Positions 33,588-48,700 of a DNA stretch of 64,000 nt are shown piece after piece. Under the pieces are notes generated by a model that saw only the letters and a program-made list of their open reading frames with translations, was not told the DNA's origin and made no database searches. Position numbers and translations under genes: made by a program. The stretch comes from Clavelina lepadiformis (Eukaryota; Chordata; Ascidiacea; Aplousobranchia; Clavelinidae): the NCBI RefSeq assembly GCF_947623445.1, contig NC_135241.1, positions 4,342,501 through 4,406,500 on the forward strand. Direction: 5' to 3'. Position 1 is the stretch's first letter, and the number at the start of each line of letters is the position of its first letter.

Positions 33588-36500
33588 TGCATATGTACTG
33601 TATATGATTTTTGGTCTGTTGCTAATATAGACTGACACATAACTATACATTATCATACCATGTAAACTTTAAAAAAACAAAGAATCATTTTTCTGACTTT
33701 GTTCTATATTGAGAGTTGAAATTGAAAGAATTGGTTGGCTGGGTTAGAGCTTGGTATAGTACCGATAAAATATGAATATAAGGAATCATTTTTGTAATCT
33801 GTGCTTTAATGTGGATTATTTTCATTATTGCATGTGGCCATATTGATTTGGTTAAATCTTTCCAAAAACCCTAAACCCAGTTGCGTGGTCAGAATCCCAA
33901 CAACAGTTCACCATAAAATTTCTACAGCTATCTCTACCAATCTCTTACAGGTTTTATAGCTTAAGGCTACTGCTAGCTTTTGTTTTTATTACCATCAACT
34001 TGTTGTTTGCGCTTTCGTGGAATTCCTCTTATTCAATTTAGCAATGACACGTGAAATCGTAACGCTTATTTCCCACTTGAAGTTTATATAAAGGCATTAG
34101 GCTATTATTTCCAGCTTAACTATCACTTTTGCTATTAGTTCAAAGATTCCGAATTCTGTACAGCTGTTCAAACTTCAGAAAATATGGTTATAAACTGTAA
34201 AGCATCACGAGTGGTATAAATATAATTTTAGAAGCATTATGTATTAAGATATATTAAATGCAGGTGTTTTATTTTGAAATTTGTTTTGTAAGAGTATATT
34301 GTAGGCACAATGCAGTCATAAGATCCTTAAGGCCGTGGTTTGGTATTTCATTTAGTACATGTGTTGGTGTCATGCCATGCTGAGTTAATCCGAGTAGGCA
34401 CGTGTGTGTGTGTCAGTAATTTCCTGTTTTGAAGTCCTTTTTCTTGAAACGTGCGGTACTGTGCTGATAGACAGACACAATCGTATCATGACTTATTGAA
34501 ATTGTATCTGCTACCAGTTATTATTAAGCATTTCTATTGGCGTTGTTGCTTTCATGTGTAATGCATTTAGTGATGGCCAGCACACCTATCATAACACCCA
34601 CACTACACAATCCTTGCAAAGTATATCTCACTATTACAACAAGCTTATAAAGAACAGATGCGCGCATGTGTTGTTCTAAGCTTGGTCGTTTTACTCCTAC
34701 TCCTATATAATACAAACTCTGATTCAATCTCGTATAAGATGACTGGTATGTTTGCCTAACGACGCAGCAATTGGAATTGTTTACTTTAGCCTTATAAACC
34801 ACGCCAATAAGAGCCGTTTACTTCAAAACGTGATTGAATTCGTCAAAAGAAACAAGACAGCGCTATATATTTTTCAACCTCCGTCTTGGTTATCTTATAT
34901 GACCTACCACAAACGCATCACTTTATGTTCACTTTGTTCTCCTTTGGAAGCAATGTCAATATTCGTACATGTTGGCTCAGTATTTCTTCAGTTTAATGAT
35001 GCTTCCTGTGTTTGTCCCCAAGCGGCTGTTATAGTGGAGTTCCACAGTTTCAGGAATTTGTTTCCTTTCAACGATAAACAATGTATCTAGATTAAAAGTG
35101 GTAAACAACACGCGTTTTGTGGTTAAATCTAGTCTGGCGGTCTAAAATTTCAAGGCCTCGGGGCGTTAGGACATTTTACTAACGCTAGCGGTGCGCACAA
35201 AAAGGGTTTGTTACCCAAGTGTGCACAACGTTTTAAAACCGCTTCGCTCATTTTATAACACCCTTGCTGATACAAGCAGCGAAAAATTTGTATTCAAACC
35301 CACGACATTTCTTCTAAAATATCGCAAGACGGAACGAGAGAATAATTACTAAAGTAGATATTGGTAAGTTTCTTCTGCAAACATAGGCCGCGTAGCGTAC
35401 TCACAGTCGCTACTTTGTTAAGCATGATGTCATGTCACAGTACTGAATCTTGTTTACATGTTGGTAAGATTGAAGCCATTCTGATAACTGCAATCGAAAA
35501 GATAACCGCAATCTGTGGACCAAACGCCACAGTTATGAAGATAGATTTGACGCACAGCTGTACAAGTTGTCGAAATTCTATACACTTAAATGGACATGCC
35601 CAAACGGCTTCTTATACACTAGCCCATGCGTAACGGCGAGTGCAAAGATAATATTTTACGCCAGACGCTTTAACTTAACGTTAACGTGAGAGAAATTCAA
35701 GTGATAAAACATTCTTTACTGGAACAGCAGTGACAATTTTTTTTACTTTTCTTATGTTATCTTCCCTTTTAACAAATTTATTTCGACCGCTGAAGGCGCT
35801 GATGCAGTTTACGACCGTCGCTCTGCTATTTGCCAAGTCCGAAGAAAGAATTACTTAAAAATTTCCAATGAAATCACATACGATTGATATGAATTTTATT
35901 GACCTAATGTTATACGGTTTGAGTAATGAATACGTACAGGATATTACCACGCAAGTTATGAAAAGGTTGGTGTTATTAAAATTTCTATCCGTCAGACAGT
36001 CGTGCTTTCTGCAGATCGATACGCGTTAGGTACATGCTGCGAATTGATTTCACGATATTTGAAACGTTACAGCCAAACAACACATTTTGTATATTGTAGC
36101 CCGCTGCTCCAATTTCTTAAGCTCCCTTTTTTGCATTTAATTGCCGACTGGTTAGAATTTGCAGATTAATCGAAAACCTTTCCCGTGTTTGTTTTCGGTC
36201 CGTACAGTCAGCAGTCAAGATTAAACATACCACACAGGCTATGTATTTACCCACGAAGCTATTTTTGCAAAAAAAATTACCGGCCCGCCGTTACTTCTGA
36301 CGTTGTTTCACGCTGTTTAATGCTGACAGTTTACGGTTGGTTGACAGCAAGTTAGTGTTTCGAAGTCCTAAATTATCGGCTGTTTGCAACTTGTATTGTT
36401 ATTTTGTGTCTCATGTCCAAAAATAAGCATGTTATCTCATATTGGTTGCTGTAATTTTCTTGCTATTTACCCCTTGTCTATGTGAAACTAAGGTCCACTT

Positions 36501-38178
36501 GGCTATAATATTGCATTTTGTCGGTCCTGCATACTGTTGATAGAATCGTGAAACGAACTGAACCACAAGGCAAACTTCCCACTGTTTTTGACGTTGTTGT
36601 TGTTGTTTAATGTACATGTCCCCTTTTTTCAGTCAGCGTATTTTTGATTTTGTCTGGTACGTTGTTCGTTGGTAGTTATCTGCTGTAATTTTTGATTAAC
36701 TTTTGACTGATCTTTGATTTCGGGATAAGTTCTATCTTTTTTATTTGGACGATTTTGCAACCACTTACATTTAACGGTGTAATGTAAAGATAAATAAACT
36801 AATAGATATTTTCGGAATGATTCCATTCGAAGTAGATGGTGTAAAAGCTTGGCCGCTAGGTTGCGCACGAGATTAGTAATGTGTGTCATCTATGTCAGCC
36901 ATATCGTAATTGCAAAGACCATGTTTCCGAAAGTAAAAGCATTTCAGGAAACTTCTTGTTTGAACAGAAGTCTGTTTGTGAAGTTGAGATCATAATTTAA
37001 TATCCCGTTATTTTGTCGTTTTAAATCCACGACATGCCTTTGGCGACAAATTGGTATAACAAGCGATTCATATTACATCAATGTGGGCGTTAGTCGCTCA
37101 GCAAAGCACGTGATCTAATTATCCTCTACAAAATATCATGGCGGCCTATAGTGTTTGTTTATTTAAACTGGATTTACCAAGCCAAGTTAAGCTGGTCCCG
37201 TGTAGGCCGTCACGTTAAAGCGAGTACTGTAATACGTTTCATTGAGGTTAAAAATTATGTCGTCATTTGTTTAAATTGAAAGATTTCGAAATTCTTGTTA
37301 ACCGTTAGGTCGATGCACTTATTTTTCCGTCTATTACGTGTTCCAGGTAATTTTATGGTCACCACTGTGAGAGATTTGATCCTGTGTCCCTTAAGCTCAC
37401 CTCAATCTTGTTTTGTCAATGTATTGATATTTTACAAACCTTGTACCGTAGACGAATTGTTGATGCTTGAAAACCAATATCTCTGTCGTTCAGCGGATTA
37501 AAATTAAATCCGCCCCTTGTGCATTTAACTCTACTCCGTACCCAGCAGCATTTGAAGTTGGCAAGCAATGATCGATGTTGAAATTTAGTTCTAGAATGAG
37601 TCAAGTTGGTAGTATAGCGGTGTTCGTACAAATTACTATACACAAGTGATGCGTGGTGTATATAATGACCTCAAGATTGCATTTATCGTTGAGAAGGTGT
37701 CTATATACCGCATAGTTTCAGCTACGTTTCTCAAGGCAATCCCGTGTCATTTTGAAAGGTTGCTCAGTGTCTTATTTATAGAGTGAGAGTACATAGGCCA
37801 GTTAAAACGCGCCACAAAGTCCTGTTTTCAATCAGAGCGACAGCTTTCTAATCGTCAGTGATAAAAACTAATCATAAGTCCAGTCTTCACTTCAGACTTC
37901 ATAACACAGTCGCCTACGGAGATGGACATTTCATTTTACCACTGACATTTCGTTGCGTGTATCAAGCATTACTACGACTTGCTTGACCTACTGCTATGTA
38001 ACTTTACCAAAATAACAGTACGGGGCTCGGTGCTTAACCGTAAAAGTTAAGGAGTTAAAAAATGCCATAAATGAAACAAGACTGCTTTTCATTAGTGCGC
38101 TAGACATAAACTTTTAAGCGTCGCCTTATTTCTCTAATATCACTCCATGACGGTAAACAAGGTAAAATAAAGCAAAAA

Positions 38179-38228
38179 TGACGTCACCGTCATTACTAAA
38201 TCGTATGAGAATTTAGTGGATGACGTCA
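38179..38228. promoter_or_regulatory. Pair of CRE palindromes TGACGTCA
   Basis: Two perfect cAMP-response-element palindromes occur at 38179-38186 and 38221-38228, 42 bp apart (four helical turns). The upstream one is preceded by GTAAACAAGG, a forkhead-like site. They could bind CREB/ATF factors. There is no transcript start evidence, and the assignment to RBFOX, 4.5 kb downstream, is speculative. Confidence 0.35.
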
Positions 38229-41200
38229 TAATGCCATCTTGTCAACGCACGGATCGCGTTCTGTCGGCCATCTTGATGATATTGATTGGACTTCACATTA
38301 TACCCTGTGACTTGTCTTACTGGCTTGGGCGTTCCGGCTGTTGTCCTAAGTCGGGGAACAATTTACCGCTTAGCAAGCTAAAATCGAAGGCAAAGTTTCC
38401 ATTAGTGCTAGGCCTATTCCATATGGTTACGTGCGCCATCATTAATAATTTACGACCTTCCAGAAAAGTCGACAATGTTTTGGCCCCGATAATTCGCTTA
38501 GGACGTCTACCACCCCTTATCGCGTTCCTTAGCATACATCCCTGGGACCCTTTTTACATGTTCAGTTATCTCACTGCGATCTGATAAAGTTGGCTTTAAC
38601 CAAACGCGAGTTGCTCTGACATGACATGGACAACATCCTGTGATTGGCTTTCCGTTTTGCCGTGATGCTCGCCAGGTTTGCAGACACTGTTTAACCTTAA
38701 CTTAAAAGAAGGTAAGTCTTTCAGTCTATAGAAGCCGTTCCTTATAATAACGAGCTCGCTCCGTCGGAAGATTTTCGTGGTTTGTTTAATTAACGTAAAC
38801 TACGTGAGATGTGCCCAAACACCTTAGCTACTCAACCAAAACCTTCTGTTTTAATTCTTACAAAGGTTTCATAGATAACGAGGGCATAGCGTAAGGCCGT
38901 AAGTGAAAGTAAAGAAAAATGTGCCTTAAAGCTGTGCAGGCTTGTCACGGCTAGTTAAACGTCTATCGTGACATGCATTGCTGATAGCTTAGCCACTATC
39001 CACACAACTTTGTATACGTCAGTGGAAAGGAAACATGTTTCTATCAAAGCACAGCCCAATTCTGTGTTGATTTACATTGGTTGACACTGCTTGTAATTTT
39101 GTGTCTATGCTTACAATTTGCTTATGGCCAAGCGTTCAGATAGCAGCAAGTGTACCTTGTACGAGTGTTTAATAAACGCACTGGGCTCATAGCACCGAAG
39201 AAAGATCGTAGATAGGTTGCAGCAAGCGAGTATCAGTTGCAAGTTATGTTGGCAAGTATCGTTGTGTGTACTCTATTAGCAACAAATGTTTCAGATGTTT
39301 CAAATTTGTTTATACGTCATTGTTTTGCATATCGCATAAAAACGCCATGACGTATAACCATATGACTAAGACTGTAAGATAGACGGAATAATCTTGCGTT
39401 TGTCAAACTTCTTTGCACATAAATTGCGTTAAAATTTGTCATTTTTTGCTTTTATTGACTCAAATCATCAGCTCTCGCAAGATGCACATCATAACACGTT
39501 GCAGCAGCAACATTAGGTTTCTGGCCCAGCGCATAAATTTGCCCACGTCTTAACTTCCTGTACGTTTCATGATTTTACGCAGAATGGTGACAGTACTCTT
39601 CTAACGATTTTCAAACATACCTCAAAAATGAGCTAAAAAGATTAGCTGCACTGGACATTGCATAGGAACGTGGGATAAACTTTCATGTTTGTGAAACTTT
39701 GAAGTGAATTCGAGGCAGCGTAAGAAACTTACGAATCAAATTGCAAGACTTGAACATCGGACGTGTCCAGACTTGCAAATGCGTGCATCGCTGGTAAGTT
39801 GTATCACTGAAGTCCGAATAGTTCTTCAAATAAACACGAAACGTATACTGTATAGAGTATAGACGATAAATTGTCGAAACAGGTGCATAAATGAGTTGAA
39901 TGATGAATTGAGCTGAAAAATTAGGTAACAAAGCGTGTGCTGTTTGATTTGCGCCAGTGGAATACCATTAATGTTCCCATAGGAACAAAAACCTTGTCAG
40001 GTCAGTGTCAGCTTTCTAAAGGGATTTCAGACGTCAGCTTCCCAATGGGAATATCAAACGCAACGTAATTCAACTCACTGCAGTGTTGAGATGCGTAACA
40101 GTTGTCATTTCACTTCCACGCAGCTGTCTTCGCTTTCTAACGGTATCATCAACTGTATTGCGGCTCAAGTTGTATGTGTATTTATGTGGGGTCTTTACTT
40201 TGCCCAGAAATTTGTGAAACACTCATTAAGTTCTGTCAATGCGACTTCGATAACCTTTGCACTGCAAGGAATGGATTGAGCATAATTATTGTGTTTAGCG
40301 AAATGTACAATGGTGGAAAAACTATTTTTTATCAGTTGAATTGCATTATTTTGCGTTTGAACAAAATAACCTAAGAAAATATTGTCTTAAGTGCGAGGAA
40401 AAAGGTTTGAAATGGAAAGTATCCGGAATTTACAGCCAGCTAATTACAACACAAGAAAACCGAATTTGCAAAGACAATTAAATTCGCCCATTCGTCTGCT
40501 GGATGAATGTCGAATTCCCCTTAAAGAGGGATGACGTAACTTTACGAAATTATCTTATCTATGGAGTGACTCATCATAGCAGGCTATTTGCTTGCTCCCT
40601 CGGGTCTGCTTACCATACAATTTTTCACAGTCGCCGTACATTAAGTTTGTGCAGGACGATAGAAATGATTTTTAAAGCTCAAGAAAATCGGTTAATTGAC
40701 ATTTCCTTAGCGACTCTGACAATTCCTACTCATTTCTTTCGAAACAACAAAGTTGTACCTGATGGTCGTTGGGTTGGAAATTTGTGCGAATGAATACGAT
40801 TGTTGCGCTATTTAAACAATCAGCGTTTTGTAAGCGTAAGGCTGTAAGGTTTGTAAGTGCAAGCCATACGCAGGACACCGCATTTCAAATAGGAAACCTA
40901 GGCAGTCTTGCTACGTAAATATTCACTAACAGTAAAACACTGGTCTATTTGTGTCAAGATTTATTTTTGAAGTGGTGCGTAACTATTCAAGTTTTAATAT
41001 TAAACATATAGTTTGTAAGCATTTGCGCAAAGTTGTTTACGACCGGAATATATATTACCCCGCCATCCTAGATCGCTGTAACCTGATTTTGATATGTCTA
41101 TTCAATTTTTATTTCAATCGATAGCTTCAGGTATTCGGTATATTCATATTGAACGGCGACACGGAATTTGATAATGGCAACCCTCAAAAGAAATTCGTCA

Positions 41201-42792
41201 ATGAATAGTGCGCAAAGATTATTTCATTCCAAGCAAAAAATACCACAAACCAGGACAGCATCTGCTTTACGATGTATTGCAAATCACGCCTCTACACCGT
41301 ATTCTATGTACACGAGTCTTCTAAACGTATGAAATGTCAATGTTTTTACGGAAATGCATTCAATGACACGATGCTGCACAGTACGTCGATACGCACTTTG
41401 TGCAGATACCTCGCAGACCATTGTGTTTATGATTATCTAAAAACTGATGGTTATTTTCTGTACAAACTGGAAATCGTGGCCAAGCTTTGATATTTGTGCC
41501 CGTTCATTTACAGTACTATTTGTGACATTCCAATTATGGTAGAAGTGATTGGAAATGGCGGAAAATTTTATCGACCAGTCATAGTCTGGTTTTTCCAGCA
41601 TCATATCTTCAATTAGTTTTACTGCCAAGTGAACGGCTGTTAAAGAAATAATCTGAGCAAGCGCATACCGTTTTTTGTCGAAATGTCGTAAGATACCTTA
41701 GGCGACACTTCACGAAAGAAAAAGTCCGCTTTATTGTCCATATCGATACTCCCCTTTGAATTTTTAATGTGTTTAGCGCTCGCATCTTTTCTTTCACGAC
41801 TTCGGCTTGGCTCGTCCCGTGGGGAATAATATATACGTTCTCCCAGGCCGGAAAGTATGCCCAACCAGTCCGTTGTCTGGAAAAGTAAAGCTTGGATTGT
41901 ATAAACAGCAGCGGAGGGAAGATGACGCCACTGAAGGTTTCTCGTCGGTGCTAATTGCATTTTCTTTTCTCGGCCGATAGGGATAACGTCAGCTGTTCTA
42001 TGATGGTTAGACGCGTTGTGTATGCCGAGACTCGGTCAGAAGAATTGCAGTTGCCGAAGACAAAGAGATACGTTTGTTTTTTCTTTTTTTTCTCCCTGGG
42101 CCGATCGTGTATGTGCTATCTTCTCGCACCCGCTTGTAACTCGGACGATGATTTATTTGGTGGAGAAAGTTGTGGAAAACGAAATAAGTCTCATCGTATG
42201 AATGGCAGCGAACAGTTGTAGATTAGCACCTAAGCAGAGTAAAAAGCAGGCGACGCTGTAGCTGTAATGTTAGTTGCTCAGCAAGTTAGAGTAAGAACAT
42301 GAGCTATAAGGCCACGACTAAACGATATACATGGAAGGAATGAAGTTGGTTGGAAAGAAAAAAATTTGTTATTTGCTGTCTGACGAAGCCTCAAAAATCG
42401 CTTTGAAGTTACTGTTAAACAGAGTTAGTGATTTTTTTGTATCAGGCTTTAACGTAATTATCTTTACTTTTCTTTAAATGGTAACTAACGTGGTATACTT
42501 GATTTCAGTTTTCTGGATAGACATAGGCAGACGTGTACATCGGTAGTTGTTACGCTAAGTGTTTATCAGAAGACATAAAAACGCATTGGAAGAAAAACCT
42601 TTGATGTTTCTTAGAAGATTTGCCTGACGTAATTATGCGGACATAGTGTTACTTATATTGCCTGAAAAGCTTATCCAGGACGCCGCCCGCGGACATTGGT
42701 GTTTTATTTGCTATTATTGCCACACTTGCAATCGCAAACGACCTTACTGGTTGGCAGGACGCCACTTACCTTCCAACAAAGAAAACCGGGCT

Positions 42793-45700
42793 ATGATTGC
42801 GTCTCAGCAACCTTGTGATTGGCAGCAGTTGGTACCCGGCCAGAATATTAGGCTAGAAGCATCCCCTCAGCAAATTGCTGCCCCTAGCATGCCCACACCT
42901 GGCATACCCATAATATACCCATCACCTTACCTGATACCCAATTCAGGTGTTTCCAACGAAAATTGGGTAAATCGACAATTCTCTTTCTTTTGATTTCATA
43001 TCCGTTTACATCCATCAACGTGATGAAGTTTGTTTCTGCCCTGATCCTAGTTATAAAATCCTTTTCCAAAAGAATTAATGTTGTTATCTTTTGAAATACT
43101 AGTATAGTTTCCCAAGTTATCTTGAATTTGGCACCATGTAAAGAATAGTCTAATTTTTTACAACTGTTTCTTAATCTTTACAGGTTTTCAAAACATCGAA
43201 ACTGCATCATTTTAACAATGTTTTACATTTTACAGGATCCTGCAACCAGTGCAAGTAGCTCGTCTGCGGCACCTGTTAGTGGTACACAAGCCACCACAAC
43301 AACCTTTGTCAACAACGAAAGCATTTCCAGTATCCCAGCCTCATCAACTGCATTCATGCAGAACGCTGTGAAGTCCGAGCCAGCAGTTGCTCCAGCAGCG
43401 TCGAGTATATCTTTTGTTACGCCGATGAAAGACATTGCCCAGTTGCCACAACATCCAGGCATGTTTCCTCAGGCTTACTTGCTGCCAAACGGCCATGCCA
43501 CCGCTGCCGAATTTGTTCAAGCACAGGCAGCGCAGGTATCATGATCTACTTGGTCAAATTTTTTTTTCAGCAGCTGGTTAGGCTTTATCATTTGACCACA
43601 CTGGCTTATTGCATACAATGGCTGAAAAACTTTTTTCTATTTGTAGGTCAGCTGTGCAATGATGTTTTATACGCAACTAAGCTGAATAACATACCACATT
43701 GAAGTGACAATAATATGCTTATTACAATTTGTTTTCAGGGTCAGACAGTGGGCGTTCCAGAGGGAGCAATTCCATCCACATCGGTGGGTTATTCGGTTGC
43801 AGGTCAACCAATTTTAATGGTTGATCCTAACCAGGGTGTAGCAAACGGCGTCGTTGCAACAAGTGCTGTGCAGACTTTATCCAATGGAGTGCAACCACTT
43901 GCTTTGCCTGCCGCTGCAGTGAACACTGCCACTACTACCACTTCAGCTAACAACTCATCTTTGGTAAGCTGATAATTATTTTTTTTAAATGCTGCAATCA
44001 GAATTTGTACCCAAAACAAATTTTTGATTCAGTAACATTTTAATTTAAATGTGACTACTTTTTTGAAGTCATATTCAGTCTTCCAAATGTCTGTAATAGC
44101 ATTGATCAATTCTAATAAATAATTTATCAGATCGGAGTAAGTGTTTTAGAGCCACGCCTATGAAAAGTGATCAAACATTTATTGATTTTTAATTGCACAA
44201 TGCTGAAACATTTCACAAGTCATAAGAGAATGATATTTGTTGTATCAAAATTAGTCTAGTTCCATAATTTTTCATGTGGAATCGGCTTTGTTTCAGGCCG
44301 ATAATTTAACCTCCACATCAAGCACACCAGATGGGTCTGATGCCAACAAATCAGCCAGTCATAAACGACTTCACGTTTCCAATATTCCATTCAGATTTAG
44401 GGACCCAGATCTTCGGCAGATGTTTGGCGTGAGTTGCATACTGATGCTGATGCTATCAATGACTGAATTGTCATTTTTGTTTAAGTGATTATAAATATTT
44501 AGTAGTTAAAATCAGATTTTAATTCAGGTTTGTTTTCTATAGAAACATGGTAACATTGTTGATGTGGAAATCATATTTAATGAAAGAGGTTCAAAGGTAA
44601 ACCAAGTTAAATGTTTTTTGTTCCGTAAATTTATGAACACAAACCTTAAACCTAAGCGTGATAATACGAATTGATATTTTTGCCAGTCGTGCCCATGTAA
44701 AAAGCCGTTTCGTTTTAAATTTCAGTCTTTTTTAACAGTATTGTATCAGTTCTAGATATTATTTGTATTTTGAAATTCAGGGTTTTGGTTTTATTACGTT
44801 TGAAACCAAAGAAGAAGCGGACAAAGCTAAAAGGGGACTTCATGGTACGATTGTTGAAGGCAGAAAAATTGAAGTAAGTCTTGATGATTGTAACAAAACC
44901 TAGAGTTACATGTTTTTAGTAAACCCTGGCAGTTAGTGGCCGCCCTGATACATAGTGCATCAATTTAAGGAGTAGTGGACATGGTCTAAGCGATCAGTTG
45001 TATTTTAACCAGTTTTTATGAATATGGTTAGAAGTTTACTCGTTGTTTCTTCGCATACACAACAGATTGTTTGAGCCATCAATTGTAATGTTGGACTTAG
45101 GTGAGTAAGATTCTGACACTGGGCATGACAATAATGAAAAAGGCACAAAACCTTTTCCTTAACTTTTGGTTAAAAATTGTGATTTTTAGCCAATATTTCT
45201 GGGTCAAAAAGCTGTTGTTCTTCCTTTGATAAATGTTGAATTTTGTAGATTTTGGCTATGTTATTTCAATTCATCTGTTTAACAATTGGATGGGGTTTTG
45301 CCTGGAAGTTAAGGTAAAGTGTAGAAGGGTTTGTGCCAAATTTGTCTTGTCAATCATCAGTCGTCATGACAACAGCTGCATCCACGGTTTGAATCTTGCT
45401 TGAATAAAGAGAGAGTGATTTTGCCTGGTTTACGTTGCAAAGAACCATAATTGTCTTTTTACTTCCTCCGTTTTCACTCTTCCTTTCACAATCTTGTCTA
45501 TGAATAATAAATGCGAAGAGCGGTCGCATTTCCAATCACAAAGTAATAATGTTTTGTTTGTTTTGGCCAAAATTCGTTTAAAAATTTATCTACTTAACTT
45601 TTGTCTGCAAAATATACGCACGCCCTTCACATCGACAAAAAGAGGTATGTCTTATACTTTAAAAGTGAGCTCATCTGAAAGAAAAATTTGAAACAGAATT

Positions 45701-48700
45701 TTTTGAATTATTATCTGTTGTCTATAATTCCCTGGCATTTTCTTTAAATCTATTCTTAATCATTTCTTAACTCTTCTCTTAAAATTTTTTTCTACTTAAT
45801 GCATTTGCAGCATGGGTTTTATTAATGTACTTGATTCATTTGCGTGTATACACGTTTGTGTCCGTCATAGATTGGTTATTAAATGGTGAAGCTTGATATT
45901 CTGATAGCTGCTTAATAAAACAAAGCAATACCATCGGGGCATGTCTAAGCAAGTAGACGGTTAAAAAAAAACAAATTACAATTCTTGTTCTCCAAGACTG
46001 GTGCAATGTTTCGCGGTAATTTGAAAATGCTTTTTTGTGGCACTAATTTGCTTTTTGTAATATACATGTCCTGGTTATAACTGTAGGATGGTTGGTACCT
46101 TAGAATGCATGTGCTTGACTCACTCACTTATATTAGGTAGGCTGTGAAACTGTTTCACTCTATTTTGATCATATTTTCCAATGAGCCAAGAGTCATTGCT
46201 GCTTTAACAAGAGCAGATGTTTCGTGTTGTTTTCGCAAGGTAGCGACTTTTCTGTAACGCAATCTCACGTTTTAATTTTTTACCTAAGAGCAACCAACTC
46301 CTGAGGTTACGTTACATTCATTATTCAAAAGTATGACATCATGAAAAGCAAAAACGTTTAACCTTGAACAGTGCAGAATGACACGCGCCTTATTATTAAC
46401 TGCACACATACATCACAATAGAATTTTACTCAAGTCTATTAATAGAATAAAGCTACTAGTTTAAGATCTCTAAAATGCATGTGCAGTTTTCCACTTGGCT
46501 GCATTTTTATCTCATTCAGTTCTGCATGGAAACTACCGTAACTGTTCAAGCTAAATATCAAATTTAGATCAAGTTCTTATGTTTTTAGTGGACAATATGA
46601 TCAGGCCCCAATACCCCTTCCCACTATGCTTAAAAGAGTGGTATTTAGTGGAATGTGACAGGAAAAACATATAATTAGCATATTCAGTGCCAATACTGTA
46701 ATTGTTTAATGCAACTTATTATAACACAATTCAAAACACAAAAGAACAACCCACAGCGAAGTGTCGTTTAGCTGACATATTGCCTTACAAAATCCTCAGT
46801 CAAAGGTACAATTTTTTCACAAGTGGCATAGATAAACATATTACGTAGATTCCATATGCATTGTGTAAATATTCACTTTACCTTCGGTTAGTGTTCATGA
46901 ATAAGGTTTATAACTATTATGTAGTTTGTACTATGAATCTCATTTTGCGCAAAAGTGGGACCTGAATTTAACAAAAATCTGAAAATAATTGGATATGACA
47001 AGTGCTAAGAAGGCTGCATAATGCGTACTTGCATGTGTCTGAGCTACCTTTGGGCCAATGATATTCAGCAGTCTATCTCTGATTAATACGCAGTTGAGGA
47101 TGCTGTAATGTAATTAGTAACTGGTTTTTAGAAAGTGTAGCTTATCTAGAGAATGGTTTATATTGGTACGGCTATACTCACGGTGATGATTGTCATAATG
47201 TATTGGAAAGGTGATGTTTTTAGTTAATTCACTGGCAACAGATTGTATGTTATAGTTTTGTCTACGTTCTGTTTTTTCTTTAAAACAATGCGGCAAGTCG
47301 GTAAGTTTTAGCTTGCTATCTTTTGATCTTGTAGGTGAATGATGCCACCGCTAGAGTTCAGACCAAGAAACCAGCTGCTCCGATACTTAACGGTAAGTCA
47401 TTTTGCATGATGCATGCAGGTTGTTGTGACATACCTTGTATTTTCTACTGTTGTATTATGACAACACCAAGCAATTTTGCAATAAAAATCCCAAATGCTT
47501 GTACCTAATTATCTATTGTTTGTTTATGGTGCATTGTGATAGTGTTTGGACAATACTACGCTGTACAATATTGATACTGCACGACTATAGACTAGAAACT
47601 GATTTAGAACAAATTTAATTAATGATACATGTTCAAGTAGTTCAATGTATGTTAATGTGCTAGTGATGGAGTGTTTCTGTTTAGACTTTAGTAAATAGAA
47701 TACCATCGATAAAAGCTACCTTTGTGTTCAAGCGCTTTGATGACAATTGCTTAGGTTATTGGTACGAAATAGCAAGTTTGTTTCATTATCAACTAAAGCG
47801 GTGGTACAAACCTTATTTTTTGCAGCAATTATTAATCAAAATACCATTTGCACTAAATGTTTGCACTTCATTTAAACTAAAATGCAACATTTTAGTTTGT
47901 GTCGTTTTTATTTTTTTGCTAAATTTTCTTATAGATCTCTTTATATTAACATAATTTCGCAAATTCATTGCCATTTTCAAATCACATAGCTATAATTTTA
48001 AAGCTTTCTCATGAACTTGCTAGATGCTTTTCTTCATAAAAAAACTTTTTAATAAATACCTGTTTCAAGCAAAATATTCCTGGCCCTGATAAATTTGGTT
48101 GCTTGATTAAACTGGTTTTCCGAGTAAGCAACTACATTGGTAAATGTGCTAACACAGTGTTAACAAAAATATCTATCACCTAAAACAACTCAAAGAAGTG
48201 TAGCAATCCTGTAGTAATATCTTTAATTTTTGTTGCAATCTTCACAATCAAGATTTTGCTTGACAGTCTAGTTGGTTTTACTCACTGGTGTGTATTTTAT
48301 GTTGTTGTCAACCATCAGCGTGTTATTTTACGTAGGTTTGAAATTACCACACATGGTGGCGGCTAATCTGTACGACCCGTCCTTGGGTACGTAATTTCTT
48401 GCATGTTGTTTTGTTTGCTTGATTTTATTTGGTATTAAAGACATCAGAATGTTCTTTTTTTCGTTGCATGAGTGGCATCAAAATGCTGTTTTACAACAGA
48501 TTATTTGGAAACCACATAAAAAATTGCATTTTTATCACCTTAAAAAAACAAAGTTAATTTTTTCATGTTTTAGATGGCGTTCTTGATGTGTATAAATAAC
48601 TCACTGAGCATTAACTGGCACACGCTACTGTTTGTAAAGCATGATATCTAACTGTGCCATATGTGAGCCTATCTAGTAACAGTGTATATTTCACAAGCAT

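Larger units (their letters stand above)
30765..42645. other. Long gene-poor stretch upstream of RBFOX
   Basis: About 12 kb without a gene I can support. Open frames of 60-122 codons occur (the largest at 38216-38584, plus strand), but none has a recognisable family or convincing exon structure. RBFOX genes often have distant non-coding 5' exons and large regulatory regions, so part of this may be RBFOX promoter territory (inference). The sequence from about 35 kb on looks less AT-rich than before. A (TA)n run lies at 33569-33587. Confidence 0.4.

Noticed and set aside
38216..38584. 122-codon open frame on the plus strand
   Set aside because: No recognisable domain, no conserved motif and an ordinary length for chance in this less AT-rich patch.
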